This document shows, piece by piece, positions 35,488-44,950 of a DNA stretch of 64,000 nucleotides. A program made the translations under genes and the position numbers. This DNA comes from Papilionanthe hookeriana x Papilionanthe teres (lineage: Eukaryota > Streptophyta > Magnoliopsida > Asparagales > Orchidaceae), in contig CM040421.1 of assembly GCA_022702705.1 (NCBI GenBank), forward strand, positions 63,052,197 through 63,116,196, read 5' to 3'. Positions within the stretch are counted from its first letter, which is position 1. Each line of letters opens with the position of its first letter. Below the pieces are notes generated by a model, which had not been told where the DNA came from, did not search any database, and worked only from the letters and a program-made list of their open reading frames with translations.

Positions 35488-36856
35488 AGTCTTAGGAAAG
35501 ATTAAGGGACTCTTCCTTTACTATTTAAGGGGCTCTTTCTTTCTTCCTTTTGTTTTTCCACTGCATTTTAAGAGTTTTTATTTTAGAGTAGGAGTAGAGA
35601 GTAGAAAGGAGAAAAGGGTCGGAGTGAAGTATTCTTCTTCCCACTTCTTTTCTTTCTTTTAGTTTAGTTTTTATTGAAGTCTGAAGTCTGTATTCTGAGA
35701 CATCGGAGTTGGGAGACTTGCTCTGAGGAGTAGTTTAGAGAAAAGTCAAAGTTTCAGAGGAACTTCCTTAGTCTTGTGGAGAGGATTTTCAGATAAGTGT
35801 TTACTTTTATTTAGTTTATTAATATTTGCTTTCATTTATTATTTTTCTTATCGTTGTTTTTAATTTCAAATTAATGTGTTTTTATATTTTCTCAATGCAT
35901 TCTGAGTAGTTTACTTTATCTTTTTCTTTCTTAAATGGAGAAGTAAGAATTGTTGTGGAAAGTATAAGTGTTTAAAAGTTGGAAGAAGTTGTGAAGATTG
36001 ATTCTAAAAACTTTGTTTACTTCTTAATTTGGCCTGTTAAGTTGTAAAATTTCTTGAGATTATGTAAGATCCAATGTGGTATTATCTAATAAAAGTTAGT
36101 AGGAATCACATGAAATTATATGGGTGAGAACTGTAGTCCATATAATTGAATGTAATATTAGAAGATATTTTTATAATAGGGAGTAAAATCGGAGGATTTT
36201 AGAGTGACGAGCTAAAACCCCTAATTTGGTTTGAAGTTTTGAGTTTTGTTATGAGAAGTTAGCCCCAGGTGGTGGGAATCGAGGGAACTCTAGAGTGAGA
36301 GACCGGTATCTTCCCTGCCTAACCATGTTCAAAATAATATAAATTTCAAATTAACTCTATGTTCTTTATAGAACCAAGTAAGGGTAAAGAACACATTTGT
36401 TTCTATCCATCACAACAAAAATTTGAATACTTCCACAACAATACTTTAAGAATTATTACTACTTCATGAAAGGAAAGAAAAAGATATTCTAGTTAATAGT
36501 ATTTTACATCCAGTGTTATTAGTTATTATAATTTTAATTTCTTGTTTAGCATTTTATTAAGAAAATTTCAAATGACATATCAACCTTCAAAACTTTTCAA
36601 AATCAAGACATACTTTTTTCAAAAATAATCAAAGAAAGTAAAAAGATAATTTCTCTGATTCCTTTAAAGACTTTACATTTTCCCTGTGGGTTCGATATCT
36701 CGGGGCTTAATCAGAAAGTCCTATATTACTTGATAAATGATACGTATACTTGCGTAGTATCCCATATTTTAAAATCATAATTTTCATATCTAAATCACAT
36801 ATATTTTGTGTGGAGTCAAGTTTTTAGCACACATACATATATCTACCGGACGGGAC

Positions 36857-37042
36857 CAAGTTTTTGGCGCTGTTGCCAATTTTCATATCATATTTGTAAG
36901 CACATATTTTTATCGGGGATCAAGTTTTTGGTGTCATTGCCGGGGATCAAGTTTTTAACGTTGTTACATTTACAGGACAATATCAAGTTTTTGGCGCAGT
37001 TACATTTATCGGGGATCAAGTTTTTGGACGACCCGTTGCCGG
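36857..37042 (+). other. Array of primer-binding-site-like motifs at the LTR/internal border
   Basis: CAAGTTTTTGG-type units recur at 36857, 36921, 36948, 36984 and 37018, several followed by GTTGCCGGGGA-like sequence. The unit at the LTR end, TGGTGTCATTGCCGGGGA (36929-36946), differs from the complement of the plant tRNA-Asp 3' end at three positions, all C/G to T/A. The unit at 36857 lies inside the LTR. Confidence 0.85.
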
Positions 37043-37256
37043 GGAAAATTAATTAAATTGCATTTTAAAGAGAATTATAAAGTTTTAAATTTTTTACTTT
37101 TCTTTGTTTTTGTTAGTGTGTTGTATTTTGTTTTGTATTATTGTTGTATGTGTAGTTCAGGATCTGAAGGACTTGTGCCTTACGATTCTGAATTAGAAAG
37201 AACTATCAGAAAAATCAAAAAAATTAAAAATACATAAAAAGATAAAAATATTCAAG

Positions 37257-38412
37257 AAATGTCAAATCATCAAAATCAAAATGTTGGCATCCATCAAGAA
37301 TTAAGACCTTTAAGAGATTATGTATTCAAAACTCTGCTGTAGCTGCTAATTCTTTTGAGCTTAAACCTGCTATTATCCAAATGGTATCAAATAATCAGTT
37401 TGGGGGAGCAACAACTGAAGATCCTAATTTGCATCTTGCTAATTTTCTAGAGTTGTGTGCTACTTTTAAATATGATGGTGTTTCGGATGATGCTATTAGA
37501 CTTAGACTTTTTTCTTTTCTCACTAAGGGATAAAGCTAAAATGTGGTTACATTCGTTAGCACCTGGATCAATTAAAACTTGGGGTAAACTGTCACAAAAA
37601 TTCCTTGCTAAATATTTTCCACAATCTAAGACTGCTAAGTTGAGAAATGATATAACATCTTTTTGTCAGTTTGAAGGAGAATCAATATATGAAGCATGAG
37701 GAAAATTTAAAGATCTCCTCAGGAAATTCCACATCATGCGATACCAGATTGGTTAATAATTCAAACTTTTTATAATGGATTAGTTGGATCTCTTAGATCA
37801 ATCATCGATGCTGCTGCTGGTGGATCATTAATGTCTAAACCATTTTCTGATGCTTATGCTTTAATTGAAGAAATGACTACTAATAATTTTCAATGGCCTT
37901 CTGAAAGGTTAAATCCTAAAAAGGTAGCCAGTGTTTATGAAAATGATGCTTTTACAATGTTAGCAAATCAAGTTGCTGCTGTATTAAGGAAGATAGACCA
38001 ATTTGGGATGAATTTTTCTCAGCCAAATCCCATGATTGAAGAAAATTCATTAAGCCAAATGGTTGATTCTTATTCTTCACCAGAAACTGTGAATGCTATA
38101 ATCAAACCTAACAACCCATATTCCAATTATTATAACCCTGGTTGGAAGAATCATCCAAATTTTAATTGGAATAACAATAATCAGGGTGGTGTTAATCAAC
38201 AATGGGGGAACATCCAAGTAAACCCATTGGGGAATTGGAACAACCAAGGTAATAATAATAATAGATTAACTTATCCTTCAGGTTATAACAATGCTTTACA
38301 AAATAAGGAGAAGAAGTTGTCTATGGAAGAAGTAGTATCACATATGGGAAATCAATTACAAATTCAAGGAGCAACCATTAGAAATTTATGCCAAGCTATG
38401 CGAAATTTATGA
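37257..38412 (+). pseudogene. Athila gag, broken
   Basis: Gag forms the particle. Readable pieces include RPLRDYV, FELKPAIIQMVSNNQFGG, FSLRDKAKMWLHSLAPGSIK, KFLAKYFPQSKTAKLRND and IIDAAAGGSLMSKPFSDAYA. A long Asn/Gln-rich tail ends at 38412. At least three frame changes (about 37325, 37505 and 37725) and a TGA in place of Trp at 37697 interrupt it. The first Met considered is 37257 (MSNHQNQN). Compared with Athila B gag, the tail that follows RNL is missing. Confidence 0.88.
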
Positions 38413-38473
38413 AGAATATTCTTAATAAAAAGAGGAAGTTTGAAGAAAATGAGACTGTTGCACTTAGTGAGGA

Positions 38474-38900
38474 GTGCAGTGCGATAATTCAGAGCTTCCT
38501 GAAAAACTTAAAGATCCTGGTAGTTTCACAATTCCATGTGCAATCGGAGACAGATTCTATGAAAAAGCTTTATGTGATTTGGATGCAAGCATTAACCTTA
38601 TGTCTCTATCAATATTCAAAAGACTGGGACTAGGACAAATATCCCTGACTACTGTAACTCTGCAATTAGCAGATCGTTCGATCACATATCCTAAAGGAGT
38701 TATAAAAGATGTTTTGGTAAGAGTGGATCAATTTATTTTTCCTGTGGATTTCATTGTGTTAGATTTGGAGGAAGATAAAGAGATACCCATAATTTTGGGG
38801 AGACCTTTTTCTAGCTACAGGCAGAGCCATGATAGATGTGCAAAAAGGGGAATTAACGATGAGGGTTAATGATCAGACTGTTACATTTAATATTTAAAAA
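38474..38900 (+). pseudogene. Athila aspartic protease, broken
   Basis: It reads DPGSFTIPCAIG, ALCDLDASINLMSLSIFKRL and ITYPKGVIKDVLVRVD, then IPIILGRPF. The active site is normally D-L-G-A-S in this lineage. Here Gly is Asp (DLDAS), which should abolish activity. A frame change near 38815 follows GRPF, and a TAA at about 38896 separates it from the next open segment. Confidence 0.88.
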
Positions 38901-40207
38901 TTGATGAAATATCCTGCAAGAGGTAAAGAAGATGAGTGTTTTAGGATGGATGTTATTGAATATTTAAGTGAATGTCATTTCAAATCAAATTATGAAGAAA
39001 AAGCTGAAAGAGAAGAATTTGAATATAAGCAAGAAGTGGAGTTGTTTGATTTTGAAGATTTTCAAGAAGAAGATTTAAAGTATGTTCATGAAAGTTTTGA
39101 ATTGCTGGATATAACTGAAAAAGATAAATCTTATGGTCCATCAATTGAAAAACCTCCTGAACTTGAGTTAAAAATGCTTCCTGATCATTTGAAGTATATT
39201 TTTCTAGGTGAATCCTCAACCTTGCCTGTTATAATTTCCTCTCAATTAACTGAAAATGAAGAAGAGTGTTTGCTTGAAAATTTGAAGAAGCACATGAAAG
39301 CCTTTGGATGGACAATTGCTGATATTAAAGGAATCAGTCCTTCGATTTGTATGCACAGAATTCTTATGGAAGATCATTGCAAACCGCGGGCTGATCCCCA
39401 AAGGAGATTAAATCCTATTATGAAAGAAGTTTTTAAGAAAGAAATTTTAAAGTGGTTGGATGCTGGAATTGTTTACCCTATTTCAGATAGTGCATGGGTA
39501 GGTCCTATTCATTGTGTTCCTAAGAAATGAGGAGTAACTGTGACTGTTAATGAAAAGAATGAAATGATACCAACAAGACAAGTTACAAGGTGGCGAATAT
39601 GCGTTGATTATAGAAAATTAAACCTTGCCACAAGGAAAGATCATTTTTCACTCCCTTTTCTAGATTAAATGTTGGATAGACTGACTGGGGATAAATACTT
39701 TTGTTTTCTAGATGGATATACTGGTTACCACCAAATTCAAATTGCTCCTAAGGATCAAGATAAAACTACGTTTACCAGTCCTTATGGTACGTTTGCTTTT
39801 AGAAGAATGCCCTTTGGTTTATGTAATGGCCTGCTACATTTCAGAGATGTATGATGGCTGTTTTTTGTGATTTAATTGAAAACGGGATTGAAGTTTTTAT
39901 GGATGACTTTTCAGTGTTTGGAATTTCATTTGAATCATGTTTAGAACATCTATCTAAAGTTCTAAAATGCTGTGAAGAAACTAATTTGGTTCTTAATTGG
40001 GAAAAATGCTAATTTATGGTAGCAGGAGGAATTGTTTTAGGACATCGGATTTCAGAAAAAGGTTTGAAGGTAGATCCTACAAAAATTCAAGTTATATCTA
40101 ATTTACCTTGCCCAACCAATGTAAGGGGAGTTAGAAGTTTTTTAGGACATGCTGGATTCTACAGGCGTTACATCAAAGATTTTTCAAAGATTACAAAACC
40201 TTTATGA
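38901..40207 (+). pseudogene. Athila reverse transcriptase with preceding linker, broken
   Basis: Residues 1-120 of 38901-39530 are an acidic linker. Then LKMLPDHLKYIFLGESSTLP and WTIADIKGISPSICMHRI lead into RT, with WVGPIHCVPKK. TGA at 39528 interrupts it. RICVDYRKLNLATRKDHFSL follows, then TAA at 39666, then YTGYHQIQIAPKDQDKTTF and FRRMPFGLCN. A frame change near 39835 precedes the catalytic FMDDFSVFG (about 39898). TAA at about 40010 precedes LGHRISEKGLKVDP and FLGHAGFYRRYIKDFSKI. All RT blocks are recognisable and in order, but none is joined in frame. Confidence 0.92.
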
Positions 40208-40700
40208 CGTTTATTAGAAAAGGATGCAATTTTTAATTTTGATGATGGTTGCCATAAAGCCTTTGAAACATTAAAAGAAAAATTAATCACTGCACCTGTA
40301 ATAATTTCACCAAATTGGGAAAAACCTTTTGAATTAATGTGTGATGCTAGTGATTATGCTATTGGGGTTGTTTTGGGTCAGAAATATTATAAAATTTTCA
40401 AAGTAATTTATTATGCTAGTAAAACTCTTAATGAAGCTCAAATTAATTATACCACTACCGAGAAAGAGTTATTAGCTATAGTATTTGCCTTTGATAAATT
40501 TTGATCATATTTAATTGGAACTAAATGTGTTGTGCATACTTATCATTCTGCTATCAAATACTTAATGAAGAAAAATGATGCAAAACTGAGACTGATAAGA
40601 TGGATTTTTCTTTTGCAAGAATTTGATTTTGAGATAGTAGATAGGAAGGGTTCTGATAATCAAATTGCTGATCATTTGTCCAGGCTTGAAATTGAAAAAT
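40208..40700 (+). pseudogene. Athila RNase H, broken
   Basis: It follows RT directly. PFELMCDASDYAIGVVLGQ supplies the first catalytic Asp. YASKTLNEAQINYTTTEKEL supplies the conserved Glu, and DNQIADHLSRL the last Asp. TGA codons at 40205 and 40502 interrupt the frame. The domain would degrade RNA of the RNA/DNA hybrid. Confidence 0.9.
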
Positions 40701-42062
40701 CTTTCTGTGATATTGAAGAAATTAATGAACATTTTTCTGATGAAAAACTGTTCACTGTTAAAGAATGGAGTGTTCCGTGGTATGCAAACATAATAAACTT
40801 TATTGTTAGTAATATTATACCTAATGGTTTAACATATCATGAAAAGAAGAAATTTCTGTCTGATGCTAAGACTTATTTTTGGGATGACCCATTTTTATAT
40901 AAACAAGGAAATGATCTTATAATTCGAAGATGTGTACCTTTGGAAGAGACCTATGAAATTATAAACAAATGTCATGATTCTGATTATGGGGGACATTTTG
41001 GAAGTGATAAAACTACATATAAAATATTACAATCAGGATTTTATTGGCCTACAATTTTTAAGGATGTGAATGTTTATATTAAAATTGTGAGAGATGTCAA
41101 CGTGTAGGCAATATTTCTAGAAGAAATGAGATGCCCCTCAATTATATGTTGGAAGTTGAAATATTTGACGTTTGGGGATTAGATTTTATGGAACCATTTA
41201 CACCATCATTCGGAAATGTTTATATTTTGATAGCATGAGACTATGTTTCCAAATGGATTGAAGCTATTGCTTTACCTCGATGTGATGCTCAAAGTGTTGC
41301 AAAGTTTTTAGAAAAGAATATATTTTGCAGATTTGGAATACCAAGAGTAATCATAACTGATGGGGAAGTCATTTTAGAAATGCGATTATTGGGAAGTTAG
41401 CAAAGAAATATCATATTAATCATCACATTGTTACTGCTTATCATCCGCAGATAAGTGGTTTGGTTGAATTATCCAATCGTGAATTTAAAAGAATATTGGA
41501 AAAAACTGTTAATCCAAATAGAAAGGATTGGTCAATTAAACTGGATTATGCTTTGTGAGCCTATAGGACTGCTTACACAACACCTATAAGAATGTCCCCA
41601 TATAGGCTGATTTTTGGAAAAGCTTGTTATTTACCTTTTGAACTTGAGCATAAAGCATGTTGGGCTATTAAAGAGTTCAATTATAATTTGAAAGATGCTG
41701 CTAAAAAAATATTATTGCAATTGAATGAGCTTGAAGAAATAAGGAATGAATCTTATGAAAATGCTAAGATTTAAAAGGAAAAGATGAAGTTATGACATGA
41801 TCGGAAGATACTTAAAAAAAATCTTGTACCAGGACAACAAGTTTTGCTGTATAATGCTAGATTGAGAATATTTTCTGGAAAACTTAAGTTCAGGTGGATG
41901 GGTCCATTCATTGTGATAAAAGTTTATTCTTATGGAGTTGTAGATGTTCAAGATTCTAAGACTAGAAAAATATTTAAAGTTAACGGACATAGACTTAAAC
42001 CATATTTTTCAGTCAATAAATCTAAATCTGATGAGAATTTAATGTTGGGTCACTCAGAATGA
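40701..42062 (+). pseudogene. Athila integrase, broken
   Basis: The zinc-binding part is visible as CHDSDYGGHFGSDKTTYK, with CERCQR in the next frame at about 41085. The catalytic core shows VWGLDFMEPF (first Asp), ITDG (second Asp, about 41357) and VELSNREFKRIL (Glu, about 41463-41500). YRTAYTTPIRMSPYRLIFGK and a C-terminal RWMGPFIVIKVYSYGVVDVQ follow. Stops or shifts occur near 41105, 41238, 41363, 41557 and 41772. The last open piece (41844-42062) runs to the pol end. The DDE residues are all still encoded. Confidence 0.92.
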
Positions 42063-42084
42063 GTTCTGGGTATGTCAGGCTGAA

Positions 42085-42120
42085 GACGTTAAAGCAAGCG
42101 CTTTGTGGGAGGCAACCCAT
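42085..42120 (+). promoter_or_regulatory. Conserved post-pol block of Athila
   Basis: GACGTTAAAGCAAGCGCTTT then GTGGGAGGCAACCCAT, just after the pol stop. Element B has the same block at 51853-51898 (minus strand), although almost all of pol is gone there. Such a block is a recurrent feature of plant Athila elements. Its role is unknown to me. Confidence 0.75.
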
Positions 42121-42310
42121 ATTTATAGGTGTGCTTTGCTTTATGTTTGTTTTGTGTGTTTTGTTTGCTTTGTTTGGTTTGTTTTTATATTTTTAGTGGT
42201 AGTAATTTGGAGTTTCTAAAATTAAGTGGAGTTTATTTGACCTTAATTGATGATTTAGAGAAGTCAGAATGAGAATTTGGACACTTAGCAGACCTGTGCT
42301 AAATTGTGCA

Positions 42311-42475
42311 CTGGTGGCTAAGCGCTGGCTAGTTTGAGCTTAGGCGCCACAGTTATAAAAAAAGTGAAAAATGTGAATTTAGAGCCTAGATCATGGGGGA
42401 AAAGTTGTGGGAGTTATTTAGGAGATTCTAAACGTGTTGAAGAATATTGTAGCATCTCCCAAGTCTATAAAAAGG
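42311..42475 (+). promoter_or_regulatory. LTR-like promoter module ahead of second ORF
   Basis: It starts with CTGGTGGCTAAGCGC and continues to TTAGGCGCCACAGTTA, matching the LTR hairpin region (35256-35299). It ends with CTATAAAAAGG at 42465-42475. The order hairpin then TATA repeats that of the LTR. An internal promoter for the downstream ORF is an inference. Confidence 0.5.
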
Positions 42476-42549
42476 TCCTGACTTAAGGAAAACACTTGCC
42501 CCAAGTCCTATTTTCATTTCTGAAGTCTAAGGAGAGTTTTGAGAGCACC

Positions 42550-42954
42550 ATGTCTTCCTGGGAGAATGAGATGAAGAAGAAGCAAGATTCTGATAAAAGT
42601 ATGTTCATTAGTGATAGTGCTAAGGAGTTATTTAATGGATATCTGGCTGTTAGTATTCAAGGTATTGTAGAGATGATTGCAAAAATTGAAGCCCGACTGA
42701 CTTCAATGGAAGCAGAGATCAATGATATTACTTTACATCTGGATCACATGGGATGGCAACTCAAGATGCAATTCAATCATTCAAGGTATGTGGAAGAAAT
42801 AGATATGGCGATGTTTGTGAAGAACAAATGGATTGAAGAAGATGATATAAGAATGAACAATGATCGCCCGTTCTATCAAATTTATATTCTTAAAGGGTCA
42901 AATGAGAATAATAGTGGTCCTGGTTATATTCCTCCTAATGGAGAGTGGAATTAA
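42550..42954 (+). CDS. Second Athila ORF, unknown function
   Basis: An intact 134-codon frame starting MSSWENEMKKKQDSDKSMF. The same frame is open back to 42496, but that start lies only about 20 bases after the TATA-like box, and the Met at 42550 has a better context (ACC before ATG). The middle (IVEMIAKIEARLTSMEAEIN) looks like a short coiled coil. The C-terminus is YIPPNGEWN. There is no membrane segment and no known domain. It is uninterrupted, unlike pol. It sits in the post-pol region where Athila elements carry non-pol ORFs. Confidence 0.55.
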   Translation: MSSWENEMKKKQDSDKSMFISDSAKELFNGYLAVSIQGIVEMIAKIEARLTSMEAEINDITLHLDHMGWQLKMQFNHSRYVEEIDMAMFVKNKWIEEDDIRMNNDRPFYQIYILKGSNENNSGPGYIPPNGEWN

Positions 42955-43799
42955 AAGTGCTTTTTTTCTATTTGTTTAGTGTCTTATATGTTATGTTAGT
43001 GTTCTTGTGAGTTCATGTTTGTTGTGTTTAATTATTTTATATATACCTGATGATGTGATGGGTACATCTTAGAGATGTACACTTATTAGTTTAAGATTAT
43101 AGTGTCTTGTATTTTAAGAATTTTATCCTTTATGTTTGGATAAAAATTCTAGTATTGTATTCAATGTTACGTTTGTTTTAATATATAAGTTTGTTTTTGT
43201 GAAATTTGTGTTGAATCATTGGTTATTTAATTTTGATTTGGAGTATTAAAAGATTTGTGGTGAGAATTAATTATTGTGGACTAATTAAGGGTAATTAACA
43301 AAGTGATTTAGTGCATATACCTTAATTATAAAAATTTGGGTACTGGCGGCTAAGCGCCAGAATGCCGGCAATTACGCGCCAGATTTCGTGGCTAAGCGCC
43401 GATAGTTCGCGCTTAGGCACCAGTTCGCGAAAATTGATTCCCGAAAGTTAAAAACCCAAAAATTGTCATTTTCAACCGCCCCATCGTCTTCAACCTTTGC
43501 TTTGCCGCAAAAGAGGAGCCTAGGGTATCATATTGTGGATCATTTAAGAGCCGATCTCAACAAAAATTGTAAGATTTGGATTCCTTGAGGTAATAGCACT
43601 ACTCCTAAGTAAAAATTTTTTATTTTCACCATGTATTTTGAGTACATTATGGAAAATCTTAAAATCACTATTCATGGTGAAAATTTGAGGAAATGCTTGA
43701 TAAATTGCTTTGATTTAGTGAAAATATCTTTTGGAAGATAATTTAGCAAGTTTAGTTTGATTTTGGAGTTTATGGTGAATTTTTCTTGAATTTTTAGAA
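42955..43799 (+). other. Non-coding spacer with second GC hairpin module
   Basis: AT-rich sequence, then at 43341-43432 a cluster of GGCTAAGCGCC, ACGCGCC, GCTAAGCGCC and GCGCTTAGGC motifs like those of the LTR. I see no TATA box and no gene. Confidence 0.6.
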
Positions 43800-44950
43800 A
43801 TGGCTCCAAAGTCAAAGCGTGCACGAGAAAAGACGAAGTTTGATTTTGACAAATTTGTTAGTTTGAAGGCTGAGGAACGATACGTCGATGCATTGCAATC
43901 ATGTAAGTTGATTCCTGAGCGAGTATTTAGTAAGCCAGGAGAGTTGATTGAAGATATGATTGCAAGAAGAAACTGGCAGAATTACTGTTGCTTCTCCGCT
44001 GTTGCTATTGTTTTATGGTAAGAGAATTTTATGCAAATTTACTTGCTGCAGAGGAAAATCAAGTGATGGTTAGGAGGCATGAAGTAAACTTTTCTTCAGG
44101 TGCAATCAATACCTTTTATGGACTACCTCCTGACATGTTCTGTTTTTGTTCTAATTATCATCCTTCGAAAGGAAAATTAGATGAGATTATGGAGTTTTTG
44201 ACTGATGGAAGAGGATTATGGAAAATTACAAATGATAGAAGAGTGAACTTTCCTGCTTCCAAAACGAATGCCATTTCTAAGGCATGGCATTATTTTATCT
44301 CATCTAAGTTGTTACCTTCAAGTCATACTAGTGAAGTGACGAGAGAAAGAGCAGTGTTGAACCATTGTATTCAGCATGGGAAGCCTATTAATATTGGAGG
44401 GATAATTTATGCTTATGTTTTGAACTGTGCTAGATCAACCACGACTGCAGGTATGGGATTTCCTTCTTTGATTCATTCACTTTGTGAAAGATCTGGAGTA
44501 AAATTTGAAACCTGGGAAGAGGTACTTCAGCCATTGAGACCAATTACCAGTGTAAATGTTGGTGCTTACACTGTACATTCAGAGTTTGGTTGGAGAGGAG
44601 GATTTGGTAGAGCTTCTACTGCTTCTGCTTCTGCTACTTCTGCTTCTCGTGCTTCTACTTCACGTGCTTCGTCATCTACTAATTCACAGACTTATTTATT
44701 AAGAATGATTTTGAAAAAAGTGAGTCTTACTCGAGAGCATGTGAGAGATATGGATGGTAAGCTGGATAATGTTGAGAGATATATTGTAAAACATGATGAA
44801 TATGAGGAGAATTATCAGCAATATTTGGATAGACTGATTAGAGGAGATCAGTGTGCTGATATGCCACCTCATCCATTATATATACCTTATGTGCCATCCA
44901 GAGATTGGAACGAGCAAGATGATGATGATGATGATGAGGATGAAGAGTAG
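43800..44950 (+). pseudogene. Athila ORF of the putative plant transposon protein family, one frameshift
   Basis: The first frame (43800-44021) begins MAPKSKRAREKTKFDFDKF and ends after NYCCFSAVAIVL. The second (from 43988) carries VREFYANLLAAEENQVMVRR, NFSSGAINTFYGLPP and HPSKGKL, the pattern of the plant transposon protein domain found in many Athila elements, and runs to 44950. One indel near 44015 separates them. After the domain come a Ser/Ala/Thr-rich stretch (44610-44690), a coiled-coil-like part and an acidic tail EQDDDDDDEDEE. The start ATG has G at -3 and G at +4. No membrane segment is seen, so it is not an env protein by sequence. Confidence 0.75.

Larger units (their letters stand above)
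35073..36922 (+). mobile_element. 5' LTR of Athila A
   Basis: 1850 bases from TGATACACC to CGGGGATCA. It contains a GCTAAGCGCCG hairpin (35262-35289), a TATA-like box at 35476-35487, and the conserved downstream motif with GTGGGTTCGATA and ATACGTATACTTGCGT (about 36686-36757). The open frame at 35468-35662 is not supported as a gene. Confidence 0.92.

Noticed and set aside
36686..36700. GTGGGTTCGATA in the Athila LTR, resembling a tRNA T-arm or Pol III B box
   Set aside because: No tRNA fold or A box around it. The motif is a recurrent part of Athila LTRs, so I do not call a tRNA or Pol III promoter.
42550..44950. Post-pol ORFs as retroviral envelope genes
   Set aside because: No signal peptide, transmembrane segment or fusion-peptide-like stretch is visible. 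One ORF fits the plant transposon protein family instead.
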